Shown here piece after piece: positions 15,805 through 24,634 of a DNA stretch of 36,604 bases; positions within the stretch are counted from its first letter, which is position 1; each line of letters opens with the position of its first letter. The notes beneath the pieces were generated by a model. The model ran no database searches and had not been told where the DNA came from. It saw only the letters and a program-made list of their open reading frames with translations. The stretch comes from an uncultured Oscillospiraceae bacterium (GTDB lineage: Bacteria; Bacillota; Clostridia; Oscillospirales; Oscillospiraceae), in assembly GCA_947627745.1 (NCBI GenBank), contig CANQXH010000014.1:1-36604 (forward strand), read 5' to 3'. Position numbers and translations under genes: made by a program.

Positions 15805-16398
15805 ATGGAGAAGAAATCTAGACAGCCCGTTCTGCGGAGTGTCCTGTTCACCGCCGTGCTGGTCGTTGTTCTTGTGGCGGCGGTGCTGGTGGCCAACTAC
15901 TTTGGTATTGGGACCATGCGCTCCGCGCTCCGTGTTGGGTATTCTGACACGGAGAGCCGCCAGAGCTGGTCGGCCAGCTATACCCTGCTGAGCGGCTGGA
16001 TGCGGCGCACCCTCTATCCCGAGGGGGACGTCCTCCAGGTGGAGGTCAAAACCGACGCCGGGACCCTTTCCATGGAGATGTGGGACAGGGAGGGGAATCT
16101 GATTTTCTCCCAGCAGGATATGAACGGGGTCTATCAGGTGCCGGCAGCGGGCAAGGTGATAGTCAAGATCACCGCCCAGGACCACCGGGGCAGCTTTTCC
16201 ATCACGCGGCGGCCAGTGGCCGCGGACAATGCGCACGGGGATGGTGCTAATCGCTCTATCTGCTGGGCGCGCCCGGGCGGCCAGTGGCCGCTGACAATGC
16301 GCACGGGGCGGGCAGGGCCCGCGGCCAGTGCGCACCGGGATAGTGCGAATCGTTACACCTCCTGGGCATGCCCGGTATCGTTTTTGCGGCGAAGCTAA
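15805..16398 (+). CDS. Membrane-anchored extracytoplasmic protein, C-terminus extended by repeats
   Basis: 197 residues from ATG 15805, 2 nt behind the DUF2812 stop; the track start at 15655 is inside that gene. A signal anchor, VLFTAVLVVVLVAAVLVANY, lies at ~12-31. A beta-rich outer segment follows (LQVEVKTDAGTLSMEMWDRE; GKVIVKITAQDHRGSFSI). The last ~60 residues (AHGDGANRSICWARPGGQ and on) are encoded by a three-copy DNA repeat read in shifting frames. They look acquired rather than functional. Function unknown; probably envelope-stress or signalling related by PadR context. Confidence 0.75.
   Translation: MEKKSRQPVLRSVLFTAVLVVVLVAAVLVANYFGIGTMRSALRVGYSDTESRQSWSASYTLLSGWMRRTLYPEGDVLQVEVKTDAGTLSMEMWDREGNLIFSQQDMNGVYQVPAAGKVIVKITAQDHRGSFSITRRPVAADNAHGDGANRSICWARPGGQWPLTMRTGRAGPAASAHRDSANRYTSWACPVSFLRRS
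16207..16375. repeat. Three-copy imperfect tandem repeat inside a coding end
   Basis: Copies begin at about 16207 and 16276 with GGCGGCCAGTGGCCGC and at 16321 with GCGGCCAGTGCGCACC. They share the modules GCGCACGGGGAT, GTGC-AATCG and CTGGGC..GCCCGG. The first is full length (~67 bp), the second is shortened on the right and the third has an internal 12-bp loss. They look like a dispersed GC-rich repeat family. Confidence 0.7.
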
Positions 16399-16402
16399 AA
16401 TT

Positions 16403-16436
16403 GGCCCCCAGCCCGAAGGGCTGGGGGCCTTCCCTA
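16403..16436 (+). terminator. Terminator of the PadR operon
   Basis: A 12-bp perfect stem, GGCCCCCAGCCC/GGGCTGGGGGCC, with a GAA loop, then TTCCCTATT. Confidence 0.85.
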
Positions 16437-16465
16437 TTGACATTCCGAGGGAAAAGGAGTATGAT
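16437..16465 (+). promoter_or_regulatory. Promoter of the MATE transporter gene
   Basis: TTGACA (16437-16442), a 17-bp spacer and TATGAT (16460-16465), placed directly behind the preceding terminator. Confidence 0.85.
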
Positions 16466-16510
16466 AAGGTGCCCTTTGGGTATGGATTCTGATATTGGAG
16501 ATCTTCAAAA

Positions 16511-17884
16511 ATGAAACAGGCAATTCGGCAGCGTGACGTCGACATGATCCACGGCAGCCTCTGGGACAAGCTGCTGCTTCTGGCCCTGCCCCTGGCGGCC
16601 ACGGCCATGCTCCAGCAGCTCTTTAACGCGGCGGACGTGGCGGTGGTGGGCAATTTCGTCCCGGACGAGGCCCTGGCCAAGGCCGCCATGGGCGCCGTAG
16701 GGGGAAACAGCGCCGTTGTCAATCTGCTGGTCAACTTTTTTGTGGGCATTTCCCTGGGCGCCAATGTGCTGATCTCCCAGTGCATCGGCATGGGCGACCA
16801 CGACAGCATCCGCCGGGCCATCCACACCTCCATTGTGGTGTCCGTCCTGGGGGGACTGGTCATGGGCCTGGCGGGGCAGCTCTTCGTCCGGCCCCTGCTG
16901 CGGCTGATGCTGATGCCGGCGGATGTGTTCGATCTGGCGGCGCTGTATCTGCGGATCTATCTGGCGGGTCTGCCGGTGATTTTGCTGTACAATTTCGAGG
17001 CCGCCATTTTCCGCAGCGCCGGGGACACCCGGACGCCCCTACTGGTGCTCACCGCCTCCGGGGTGCTGAATGTGCTGCTGAATCTGTTCTTTGTCCTGGC
17101 GCTCAAGCGGACGGTGGACGGGGTGGCTGTCGCCACGGTGGCCTCCAACGCCGTCAGCGCGGGGGTGCTGTTCTTCCTGCTCTGCCGGAAGACCGGGGAT
17201 GTGCGGATCGACGTGAAGGCCCTGGGGGTGGACTGGGGCATTTTGCGGCGGATCCTGCGGATCGGGATGCCCGCCGGGGTCCAGGGCATGGTGTTCTCCC
17301 TGTCCAATATCTGCGTCCAGTCCGCCGTCAACTCCCTGAACAGCACCGCCATTCTGGCGGCCTCCTCGGCGGCGGCGAACCTGGAGATGTTTATTTACAG
17401 CATCATCAATTCCTTCGGCCAGGCCTGCACCACCCTGGTGGGCCAGAACTATGGCGCCGGGAAGCTGGACCGCTGCCGGAGCACCTTGAAGCTGAGTCTG
17501 TGCTTCTGTATGGGCTTTTTCGTGGTGACGGCGGCGGTAATGCTCCTGTTTGGCGAGAGTCTGCTGTCCATTTTCAACCGGGACCCGGAGGTGCTGCGAT
17601 TCGGCATGATCCGGCTGCGGTATATTCTGCTGGGCTATGTGTTCACCGAGTTTGTGGAGGTGCTTTCAGGCTACCTTCGGGGCTTTGGCATGAGCGCCGT
17701 GCCGGCGCTGTGCGCCCTGGCCTTTACCTGTGGGACCAGGATCCTGTGGGTGAGCTTCGTGTTCCCCAAGGATCCCACCTTCGCCACCTTGATGGCGGTC
17801 TATCCCGTCAGCCTGGCCCTGACCGCCGGGGTGATCGCCCTGTGCTGCTTAGGGCTTAAAAAACGGCTCCTGCCGGCGACCTGA
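16511..17884 (+). CDS. MATE-family multidrug/metabolite efflux transporter
   Basis: 457 residues with twelve predicted helices in two related halves, the usual MATE length. The N-terminal pattern (LLLLALPLAATAMLQQLFNA, ADVAVVGNFV) and VNFFVGISLGANVLISQCIG are typical. The second half has INSFGQACTTLVGQNYGAG, the matching signature. It exports cationic or organic substrates in exchange for sodium or protons; the substrate cannot be told. It is a single-gene unit with its own promoter and a perfect terminator. The start ATG is preceded by GGAG at about 10 nt. Confidence 0.92.
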   Translation: MKQAIRQRDVDMIHGSLWDKLLLLALPLAATAMLQQLFNAADVAVVGNFVPDEALAKAAMGAVGGNSAVVNLLVNFFVGISLGANVLISQCIGMGDHDSIRRAIHTSIVVSVLGGLVMGLAGQLFVRPLLRLMLMPADVFDLAALYLRIYLAGLPVILLYNFEAAIFRSAGDTRTPLLVLTASGVLNVLLNLFFVLALKRTVDGVAVATVASNAVSAGVLFFLLCRKTGDVRIDVKALGVDWGILRRILRIGMPAGVQGMVFSLSNICVQSAVNSLNSTAILAASSAAANLEMFIYSIINSFGQACTTLVGQNYGAGKLDRCRSTLKLSLCFCMGFFVVTAAVMLLFGESLLSIFNRDPEVLRFGMIRLRYILLGYVFTEFVEVLSGYLRGFGMSAVPALCALAFTCGTRILWVSFVFPKDPTFATLMAVYPVSLALTAGVIALCCLGLKKRLLPAT

Positions 17885-17903
17885 CCGGCCTAAAAATACG
17901 GAA

Positions 17904-17938
17904 GCTCCCCGGTAAAAGTGCCGCTTTTACCGGGGAGC
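17904..17938. terminator. Bidirectional terminator between MATE and cls
   Basis: A 15-bp perfect stem, GCTCCCCGGTAAAAG/CTTTTACCGGGGAGC, with a TGCCG loop. A-rich flanking on the left and CCCATTTTTA on the right allow use from both strands for the convergent genes. Confidence 0.9.
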
Positions 17939-17955
17939 CCATTTTTACATCAAGA

Positions 17956-19464
17956 TCAGCACAGCGGGGTGAAGATCCGCAGCACGCCGTCCACCAGCCA
18001 TTTTCCGAAGCTCCGGTTCAGGCTGTCCAGCGTCCGCTCCACGCTCTGCTCCTGGGTGGCCAGGAAGTCCGCCTTCAGGTCCTCCAGCAGGGAGGCCCGG
18101 TAGAACAGGGAGTTGTTCTCAAAGTGGAGGAACAGGCTGCGGTAGTCCAGGTTCACCGTGCCCACGGTACCCACCTTGCCGTCGATCAGGCAGGCCTTGG
18201 CGTGGACGAATCCGGGGGTGTACTCGTAAATCTTGACCCCCGCCTCCAAAAGCACCTCATAGAAGCTGCGGGACATCCGGTAGACCAGCTTTTTGTCCGG
18301 CACGCCGGGCATGATGATCCGAATGTCCACGCCGCGCCGGGCCGCCCGCACGAAGGCGTCCAGCAGGGCGTTGCCGGGCATCAGGTAGGGGGTGAAGAAC
18401 CAGGCCGATTCCTCCGCCTGACTCAGCAGGTCGATATACAGCTCGTTGGAGATGGCGTCCACCCCCAGGGGGGAGTCGTAGTAGCTCAGCACCAGGCCGT
18501 CGGATCCCGCCAGCTCCACGGGCCGCTCCACGATATAGGAGTCGGGGACCCGCTCCCCTGCGAAGGCGTTCCAGAACTGGGCGAACATCCGGGTGTAATT
18601 CTCCACCGCCGGACCGGTGAGCTTGAAGCCGATGTCCTTCCAGTGGCCGTATTTGACGATGTGGTTGATATACTCGTCGGCCAGGTTGACGCCGCCGCTG
18701 AAGGCCACCTTCCCGTCGATGATCAGCATTTTCCGGTGGTCCCGGCAGTTCAGGGTGCCCTTGATGAATACCAGCGGGTTAAATGCCACGCAGCGGATGC
18801 CCTTCTTTTGGAGGGCCTCCACGTCCTTCTTGGTGTAGGTGGAGATGCTGCCCAGATCGTCGTACAGCACCCGCACGTCCACACCCTGGGCGGCTTTTTC
18901 CGCCAGGATGTCCACCATGGAGCCCCACATCAGGCCGTTATCGATGATGAAGTACTCCACGAAGATGAATTTCTCCGCCTTTTTCATCTCCGCCAGCATC
19001 TCCGGGAACAGGACCTCGCCCAGGGGATAGTATTGGGCGGATTCGTTGGGGTAGGGGAGGAAGCCGGTTTTATTCTGCACCCACCGGAAGGTCTGGCTCA
19101 GGCGGCGGTCCTCCTGGGCCAGGGCCTGGTACACCGGCTCCGGGTCGGTGGCGTCGGCGGGCAGGGGCGGGGTGGCGTTAAACTTCTTTTGCAGGGGCCG
19201 AGTGGTGCGCTTGTTGCCGAAGATCAGATACAGCAGGGCGCCGGGCAGGGGGAAGGTGAGGATCACCAGGAGCCAGAGGATCTTGTAGGTGCTTTCGTCC
19301 TGCTTGGTGACCAGGTACAGGACAAACACCAGCGCCAGCACGGACAGTACGGCGTTGATCAGCGCCGCCCAGGGCGCCAGCCACTGAAAGAGGACAAAGA
19401 GCCACAGGGCCTGGAGCAAAATGGCGGGCAGAATGGTGAGGGCGCGGCGGATGACGTTCTTCAT
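17956..19464 (-). CDS. cls: Cardiolipin synthase
   Basis: 502 residues. Two N-terminal helices (LLQALWLFVLFQWLAPWAAL and the following VLSVLALVFVLYLV) precede the PLDNF region (LPGALLYLIFGNKRTTRPLQ). Both phospholipase-D HxKxxxxD motifs are present: DHRKMLIIDGKVAFSGGVNL at ~241 and VHAKACLIDGKVGTVGTVNL at ~417. It joins two phosphatidylglycerol molecules into cardiolipin and glycerol at the membrane. The length matches Bacillota ClsA-type enzymes. ATG 19464 follows AGGAG at ~8 nt. It forms its own unit, with a -10 (TATAAT, preceded by TGC) at 19528-19523 on the minus strand. Confidence 0.95.
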   Translation of the reverse strand: MKNVIRRALTILPAILLQALWLFVLFQWLAPWAALINAVLSVLALVFVLYLVTKQDESTYKILWLLVILTFPLPGALLYLIFGNKRTTRPLQKKFNATPPLPADATDPEPVYQALAQEDRRLSQTFRWVQNKTGFLPYPNESAQYYPLGEVLFPEMLAEMKKAEKFIFVEYFIIDNGLMWGSMVDILAEKAAQGVDVRVLYDDLGSISTYTKKDVEALQKKGIRCVAFNPLVFIKGTLNCRDHRKMLIIDGKVAFSGGVNLADEYINHIVKYGHWKDIGFKLTGPAVENYTRMFAQFWNAFAGERVPDSYIVERPVELAGSDGLVLSYYDSPLGVDAISNELYIDLLSQAEESAWFFTPYLMPGNALLDAFVRAARRGVDIRIIMPGVPDKKLVYRMSRSFYEVLLEAGVKIYEYTPGFVHAKACLIDGKVGTVGTVNLDYRSLFLHFENNSLFYRASLLEDLKADFLATQEQSVERTLDSLNRSFGKWLVDGVLRIFTPLC

Positions 19465-19522
19465 TCTTTTTCTCTCCTTTTCGTTATTTTTTATGCGGGG
19501 GAGTGCTGAGAATCTGTGTATA

Positions 19523-19528
19523 ATTATA
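19523..19528 (-). promoter_or_regulatory. Extended -10 box of cls
   Basis: On the minus strand TGC-TATAAT lies about 60 bp upstream of the cls start. The matching -35 (TATTCT at 17 bp) is poor, so an extended -10 promoter is likely. The rest of the 19465-19734 gap holds only this and the marR promoter. Confidence 0.55.
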
Positions 19529-19667
19529 GCACATGCCGGCGGAAAAGAATAGCCCTATTTTGCGGAATTTTTGGAAAAGGGGATCGCGACAGGGCGCGAA
19601 AGGCGGGAATCGGCATATTCCCGATTGAGGGGGCCTCTTTTCCGACAATTTTCTGGCAGATTATCCA

Positions 19668-19696
19668 TTGAAAAGCAGCGCTTCCCCTGCTAAAAT
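19668..19696 (+). promoter_or_regulatory. Promoter of the MarR/activase operon
   Basis: TTGAAA (19668-19673), a 17-bp spacer and TAAAAT (19691-19696). Confidence 0.75.
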
Positions 19697-19700
19697 ATAA

Positions 19701-19710
19701 CAGGTACCTG
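19701..19710. promoter_or_regulatory. Palindromic operator candidate for MarR
   Basis: CAGGTACCTG is a perfect 10-bp palindrome just behind the -10 box, flanked by ATAA and ATAT that extend the symmetry loosely. Position and form suit autorepression by the MarR protein encoded next. Confidence 0.55.
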
Positions 19711-19734
19711 ATATATTAAAGGGAGGCCGGACCC

Positions 19735-20304
19735 ATGGAACAGACGCTGGAGATCATCGGGAAAATCACGCTTTTGGAGCGCTGCCTTCGGCTGTGCTGC
19801 CTGCGGGCCATGCTGCTGGCCGGCGGGCTGGACGCGACCCGGGGCAGGGGACGGATTTTGACGGTGGTGAACGCCCTGGGGGAGATCTCTCCCGGGGATC
19901 TGGCCTTTATATTGCAGATCCGGCTCCAGTCCATGAACGAATCCCTGAAAAAGCTGGAGCAGGCGGGGCTCCTGACCCGGGAGCCCGACGGCACGGACCG
20001 TCGCCGTACCCGGATCGTCCTGACGGAGGAGGGCCGGGCCTGCGTTCCCAGCCTCCCCGGCGGGATGAACGCCATGCTGGACTGCCTGACCCCGGAGGAG
20101 CAGGCCCAGTTTTCCGACTACCTGGACCGGGTGACGGAGAAGCTGGTGGAGAGCATGGCCCTGCCGGAGGAGGCCCAGACCCGGCTGCGGGCCATGGAGG
20201 AACGGGTGGGAAAGGAACGGTTCCAGCAGATGATGCGCCTGCGGATGGGCATGGGGCAGGCCGTTTCGATCCGTCAAGATAGAGCCTGGAGGCAAGAGCA
20301 ATGA
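19735..20304 (+). CDS. MarR-family transcriptional regulator
   Basis: 189 residues. The winged helix covers ~30-105: GRILTVVNALGEISPGDLAF, the recognition helix SMNESLKKLEQAGLLTREPD, and the wing GTDRRRTRIVLTEEGRA. Helical dimer arms lie on both sides. GGGAGG precedes the ATG at 7 nt. The last bases overlap the activase start (ATGA), so the two are translated as a pair, and the protein probably regulates the operon via CAGGTACCTG. The ligand is unknown; acyl-CoA or an aromatic or hydroxy acid would fit the partner gene (inference). Confidence 0.88.
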   Translation: MEQTLEIIGKITLLERCLRLCCLRAMLLAGGLDATRGRGRILTVVNALGEISPGDLAFILQIRLQSMNESLKKLEQAGLLTREPDGTDRRRTRIVLTEEGRACVPSLPGGMNAMLDCLTPEEQAQFSDYLDRVTEKLVESMALPEEAQTRLRAMEERVGKERFQQMMRLRMGMGQAVSIRQDRAWRQEQ

Positions 20305-23300
20305 CACAGTACCGCGCTGGAATGGATATCGGCTCCACCACCGTCAAGCTGGTGGTGCTAAGTGAGAACGATCAGCTGTTATACGGCAATTACAGGCGCC
20401 ACCAGGCCCACACCCGGCAGACCCTGGAGACCCTCCTTCGGGAGGCCCGGCAGGTGACGGGGCCCTGCCAGCTGCGGGTGCAGCTCACCGGCTCCGGGGC
20501 CATCAATTTGGCCAAGGCCCTGAATCTTCCCTTCTACCAGGAGGTGGCGGCGGTGGCCACGGCGCTGAAAAAGGAAGCGCCCCAGACTGATGTGGCCATC
20601 GAGCTGGGGGGCGAGGACGCCAAGATCATCTATTTTACCGGGGGCCTGGAGGAGCGGATGAACGGGGTCTGCGCCGGAGGCACCGGCTCGTTTATCGACC
20701 AGATGGCCTCCCTGCTGCAAACCGACGCCGCCGGCCTCAACGAGGCCGCCCGGGACTACCGGCAGATCTATCCCATTGCCGCCCGGTGCGGGGTGTTTGC
20801 CAAGACGGACATCCAGCCCCTGATCAACGAGGGGGCCACCCGAGCGGACCTGGCCGCCTCCATTTTCCAGGCGGTGGTGAACCAGACCATCTCCGGCCTG
20901 GCCTGCGGCAAGCCCATCCGGGGATGCGTCGCCTTTCTGGGCGGGCCCCTCCACTTCCTACCGGAGCTGAAGCGGGCCTTTATCCGCACCCTGAAGCTCA
21001 CCCCCCAGACCACCGTGGACCCGGAAAATTCCCACCTCTTCGCCGCCATGGGGGCGGCGCTGGAGAGCGGGGAAGTGCCGCCGGTGGATATTGACGAGCT
21101 GCTGGACCTGCTGGGGCAGGACCTGGCCTACACCATGGAGATGCCCCGGCTGCCGGCCCTGTTCGAGACGGAGGCGGACTATGACGCATTCTGCCGCCGC
21201 CATGCCCGGGCGGTGGTGCCCAAGGGGGACCTGGCTACATACACCGGCGACTGCTTTTTGGGTATCGACGCCGGCTCCACCACCACCAAGGTGGCCCTGA
21301 TCGGCACCGAGGGGCAGCTGCTCTACTCCTACTACGCCGGGAACCGGGGAAGTCCCATTGAGACGGCCAAGACCGCCCTGGGCGAGCTGCTGGAGCGGCT
21401 GCCCGCCGGGGCCCGGATCGCCCGGGCCTGCTCCACCGGCTACGGCGAGGAGCTTTTAAAATCCGCTTTCTGCCTGGACGAGGGAGAGGTGGAGACCATC
21501 GCCCACTGCACCGCCGCCTCCTTTTTCCTGCCGGAGGTGGACTGCGTGCTGGATATCGGCGGCCAGGACATGAAGTGCATCCGCCTAAAGGACGGCGCGG
21601 TGGACAGCATCATGCTCAACGAGGCCTGCTCCTCGGGCTGCGGCTCCTTCATCGAGAATTTTGCCAATTCCCTGGGTCTCACCGCCCAGAGCTTCGCCCA
21701 AGAGGCTCTTCATGGCCGGAATCCCGTGGATTTGGGTACCCGCTGCACGGTGTTCATGAACTCCAACGTGAAGCAGGCCCAGAAGGAGGGGGTCGGCGTG
21801 GCGGATATCTCCGCGGGCCTGGCCTACTCCGTGATCAAAAACGCCCTGTTCAAGGTCATTAAGCTCCACAGCGCCGAGGCCCTGGGCCGGCACATCGTGG
21901 TTCAGGGGGGCACCTTCCACAATCAGGCGGTGCTGCGGGCCTTTGAGCGGATCGCGGAGGTGGAGGCGGTCTGCCCGGACATCGCCGGGATCATGGGCGC
22001 CTTCGGCGCCGCCCTCATCGCCCGGAAGCACTACGCGGGCGCCGCGACCTCCATGCTGCCCCTGGCGGAGGCGGTGCAGCTCCCGTACACCTCCAAATCC
22101 GCCCGCTGCGGCGGCTGCGCCAACAACTGTATGCTCACCGTCAACACCTTCTCCGGCGGCCGGCGGCACATCACCGGCAACCGCTGCGAAAAGGGGAGCG
22201 GCAAGGCCAAAAGCGCCGTCTCCGCCCCCAATCTGGTAGAATATAAACGGCAGCGGCTCTTTGACTATCCGCCTCTGCCGCCGGAAAAGGCCCCCCGGGG
22301 GGTCATTGGCCTGCCCCGGGTGCTGAATATGTACGAAAACTACCCCTTCTGGGCCACCTTTTTTAAGGAACTGGGCTTTTCCGTGGTCCTCTCGCCCTTT
22401 GCCAGCCGGAAGCTCTACGCCCTGGGCATCGAGAGCATCCCCTCGGAGTCGGAGTGCTACCCGGCAAAGCTGGCCCACGGCCATGTCCAGTGGCTCATCG
22501 ATCAGGGGGTCAAGACCATTTTCCACCCCTGCGTGTTCTATGAGCACCAGGAGACCAAGGGCGCCCCGAACCACTTCAACTGCCCGGTGGTCATTTCCTA
22601 CGCGGAAAACCTGAAAAACAACGTGGAGGACATCACCAGCGGAAAGGCCCGCTATATCCGTCCCTTTATCGCCTTCACCGACGAAAAGACCGCCGCCGAC
22701 CGGCTGGTGCGGCTGTGCCGGGAGGAGTGGGACATTCCCGAGCATCCGGTCCGGGCCGCCGTCCGGGCGGCCTGGGCGGAGCAGCTCCGGGCTAAGGCGG
22801 ACATCCGGGCGGAGGGCGCCCGGGTGCTGGAGGCCCTGGAGCGGAGCGGCAGGCAGGGGATCGTGCTGGCGGGGCGGCCCTACCACATCGATCCGGAGAT
22901 CAACCACGGCATCCCCGAGCTCATCGCCTCCTACGGCCTGGCGGTGCTGACCGAGGACAGCCTGCCCATCGAGGCGCCCAAGGAGCGGGCGCTGCGGGTG
23001 GTGGACCAGTGGGTCTATCACTCCCGGCTCTACCGGGCGGCGGAATTTGTCCGGGACCGTGAGAATTTGGAGCTGTTGCAGCTCAATTCCTTTGGCTGCG
23101 GTCTGGACGCCGTCACCACCGACCAGGTATCGGAGATCCTGGAGGGGGCCGGGAAGCTCTACACCCTGCTGAAAATCGACGAGGTGGGCAATCTGGGGGC
23201 GGCCCGGATCCGGATCCGCAGTCTGATCGCCGCCATGAATATGCGCCGGGAGCAGAATATCGTCCCCGAGCCGGTGCCGGAGGACTACCACCGGGCGTCC

Positions 23301-24536
23301 TTTACCCGGCAGATGCGCCAGGAGGGCTACACCATTCTGGCGCCCCAGATGAGCCCCATCCACTTTTCCATGCTGGAGCCGGTGTTCCGCAAGCACGGCT
23401 ATCACATGGTGCTGCTGGACAACGACAACCGGGCCGCCATCGACATGGGCCTGAAGTACGTCAACAACGACGCCTGCTACCCCTCCATCACCGTGGTAGG
23501 GCAGATCATGGACGCGGTGCTGTCCGGAAAATACGACACGGACCGGCTGGCCATCATCATGACCCAAACCGGCGGCTGCTGCCGGGCCAGCAACTATGTC
23601 TCCTTCATCCGCAAGGCCCTGGGGAAGGCGGGGCTGTCCCACATTCCGGTGATCTCCCTCAACGCCAACGGCATGGAGCGGAATCCGGGCTTCCGGCTCT
23701 CCCCCAGCCTGATTCTCGACGCCGCCCACGCCCTGGTATTCGGGGACCTGTTCATGCGCTGCCTCTACCGGGTGCGGCCCTATGAGCGGACCCCCGGCTC
23801 CGCCAACGCCCTGCACCGGACCTGGCAGGACGTGTGCGTGGACTGCCTGACCAATCCCAAGACCAAATACCGCTACCCGGAGGTGTGCCGGGGGATCGTG
23901 GAGGCCTTCGACAATCTTCCCATCCACGAGGACTGGGTCAAGCCCCGGGTGGGGATCGTGGGGGAGATTTTGGTCAAGTACATGCCCCTGGCCAACAACC
24001 ACCTGGTGGAGCTGCTGGAGCGGGAGGGCGCCGAGGCGGTGGTGCCGGATCTGATGGATTTCTTTGCGTACAGCGCCTACGGCTGGCAGTACAAGGCGGA
24101 ATTTTTGGGGGTCAAAAAATCCATGGCCGCCCTGTCCCAGGCGGCGATCCGGCTGATCGACGCCCTGCGCAGGCCCGCCGTGGCGGCCCTTTCCGCCAGC
24201 CGGCGGTTCTCGCCGCCCCTGCCAATCCGGCAGATCACTGAGCTTGCCAGACCCTTCCTGTCCTTGGGAAATCAGTACGGGGAGGGGTGGTTCCTGACCG
24301 GGGAGATGGTGGAGCTGATCACCCACGGGGTGCCCAACATCGTGTGCATCCAGCCCTTCGCGTGCCTACCCAACCATGTGGTGGGCAAGGGGGTCATCAA
24401 GGCTCTGAAAAACGCCTATCCCCAGTGCAACATTGCCGCCGTGGACTACGATCCCGGCGCCAGCGAGGTCAATCAGCTCAACCGGATCAAGCTGATGCTC
24501 TCCGCCGCGAAAAAGCCCCAAACCGCGGCGGTGTGA
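20301..24536 (+). CDS. Large 2-hydroxyacyl-CoA dehydratase activase/dehydratase-like protein (BadF-type ATPase, DUF2229)
   Basis: 1411 residues. Two ASKHA ATPase domains are in tandem. The first has MDIGSTTVKLVVL (~8) and CAGGTGSFIDQMASLL (~128). The second has GIDAGSTTTKVALIG (~320) and EACSSGCGSFIENF (~440), whose Cys residues should hold a bridging [4Fe-4S] cluster as in HgdC-type activators. Next comes the DUF2229 region with CGGCANNC (~603) and CEKGSG. The C-terminal third resembles a dehydratase-like module (AGRPYHIDPEINHGIPELIA; QTGGCCRASNYVSFIRKALG). Activators of this family pass one electron, driven by ATP, to dehydratase subunits. The fused large form is widespread in anaerobes and its substrate is unknown; no separate dehydratase subunit genes are nearby. 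ATG overlaps the marR stop. Confidence 0.9.
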   Translation: MTQYRAGMDIGSTTVKLVVLSENDQLLYGNYRRHQAHTRQTLETLLREARQVTGPCQLRVQLTGSGAINLAKALNLPFYQEVAAVATALKKEAPQTDVAIELGGEDAKIIYFTGGLEERMNGVCAGGTGSFIDQMASLLQTDAAGLNEAARDYRQIYPIAARCGVFAKTDIQPLINEGATRADLAASIFQAVVNQTISGLACGKPIRGCVAFLGGPLHFLPELKRAFIRTLKLTPQTTVDPENSHLFAAMGAALESGEVPPVDIDELLDLLGQDLAYTMEMPRLPALFETEADYDAFCRRHARAVVPKGDLATYTGDCFLGIDAGSTTTKVALIGTEGQLLYSYYAGNRGSPIETAKTALGELLERLPAGARIARACSTGYGEELLKSAFCLDEGEVETIAHCTAASFFLPEVDCVLDIGGQDMKCIRLKDGAVDSIMLNEACSSGCGSFIENFANSLGLTAQSFAQEALHGRNPVDLGTRCTVFMNSNVKQAQKEGVGVADISAGLAYSVIKNALFKVIKLHSAEALGRHIVVQGGTFHNQAVLRAFERIAEVEAVCPDIAGIMGAFGAALIARKHYAGAATSMLPLAEAVQLPYTSKSARCGGCANNCMLTVNTFSGGRRHITGNRCEKGSGKAKSAVSAPNLVEYKRQRLFDYPPLPPEKAPRGVIGLPRVLNMYENYPFWATFFKELGFSVVLSPFASRKLYALGIESIPSESECYPAKLAHGHVQWLIDQGVKTIFHPCVFYEHQETKGAPNHFNCPVVISYAENLKNNVEDITSGKARYIRPFIAFTDEKTAADRLVRLCREEWDIPEHPVRAAVRAAWAEQLRAKADIRAEGARVLEALERSGRQGIVLAGRPYHIDPEINHGIPELIASYGLAVLTEDSLPIEAPKERALRVVDQWVYHSRLYRAAEFVRDRENLELLQLNSFGCGLDAVTTDQVSEILEGAGKLYTLLKIDEVGNLGAARIRIRSLIAAMNMRREQNIVPEPVPEDYHRASFTRQMRQEGYTILAPQMSPIHFSMLEPVFRKHGYHMVLLDNDNRAAIDMGLKYVNNDACYPSITVVGQIMDAVLSGKYDTDRLAIIMTQTGGCCRASNYVSFIRKALGKAGLSHIPVISLNANGMERNPGFRLSPSLILDAAHALVFGDLFMRCLYRVRPYERTPGSANALHRTWQDVCVDCLTNPKTKYRYPEVCRGIVEAFDNLPIHEDWVKPRVGIVGEILVKYMPLANNHLVELLEREGAEAVVPDLMDFFAYSAYGWQYKAEFLGVKKSMAALSQAAIRLIDALRRPAVAALSASRRFSPPLPIRQITELARPFLSLGNQYGEGWFLTGEMVELITHGVPNIVCIQPFACLPNHVVGKGVIKALKNAYPQCNIAAVDYDPGASEVNQLNRIKLMLSAAKKPQTAAV

Positions 24537-24579
24537 CGATCCGAAGAACCGTTTCGTTTAGGAATCGCAATAGACCAAG

Positions 24580-24620
24580 AAAAAATGGCATAGCCGTGAA
24601 ATGCGGCTATGCCATTTTTT
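24580..24620. terminator. Bidirectional terminator behind the activase gene
   Basis: A 17-bp perfect stem, AAAAAATGGCATAGCCG/CGGCTATGCCATTTTTT, with a 7-nt loop. The A and T tracts serve both the activase operon and the convergent GH32 gene. Confidence 0.95.
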
Positions 24621-24634
24621 CAACTGGGCGCGGC

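Noticed and set aside
16780-17859. 359-residue plus-strand ORF in the MATE gene
   Set aside because: Out-of-frame Gly/Arg/Ala-rich shadow; the MATE frame has the expected helices and signatures.
18124-19509. 461-residue plus-strand ORF
   Set aside because: Shadow of cls.
21585-24326. 913-residue minus-strand ORF
   Set aside because: Shadow of the activase gene; no recognisable domain, low-complexity product.
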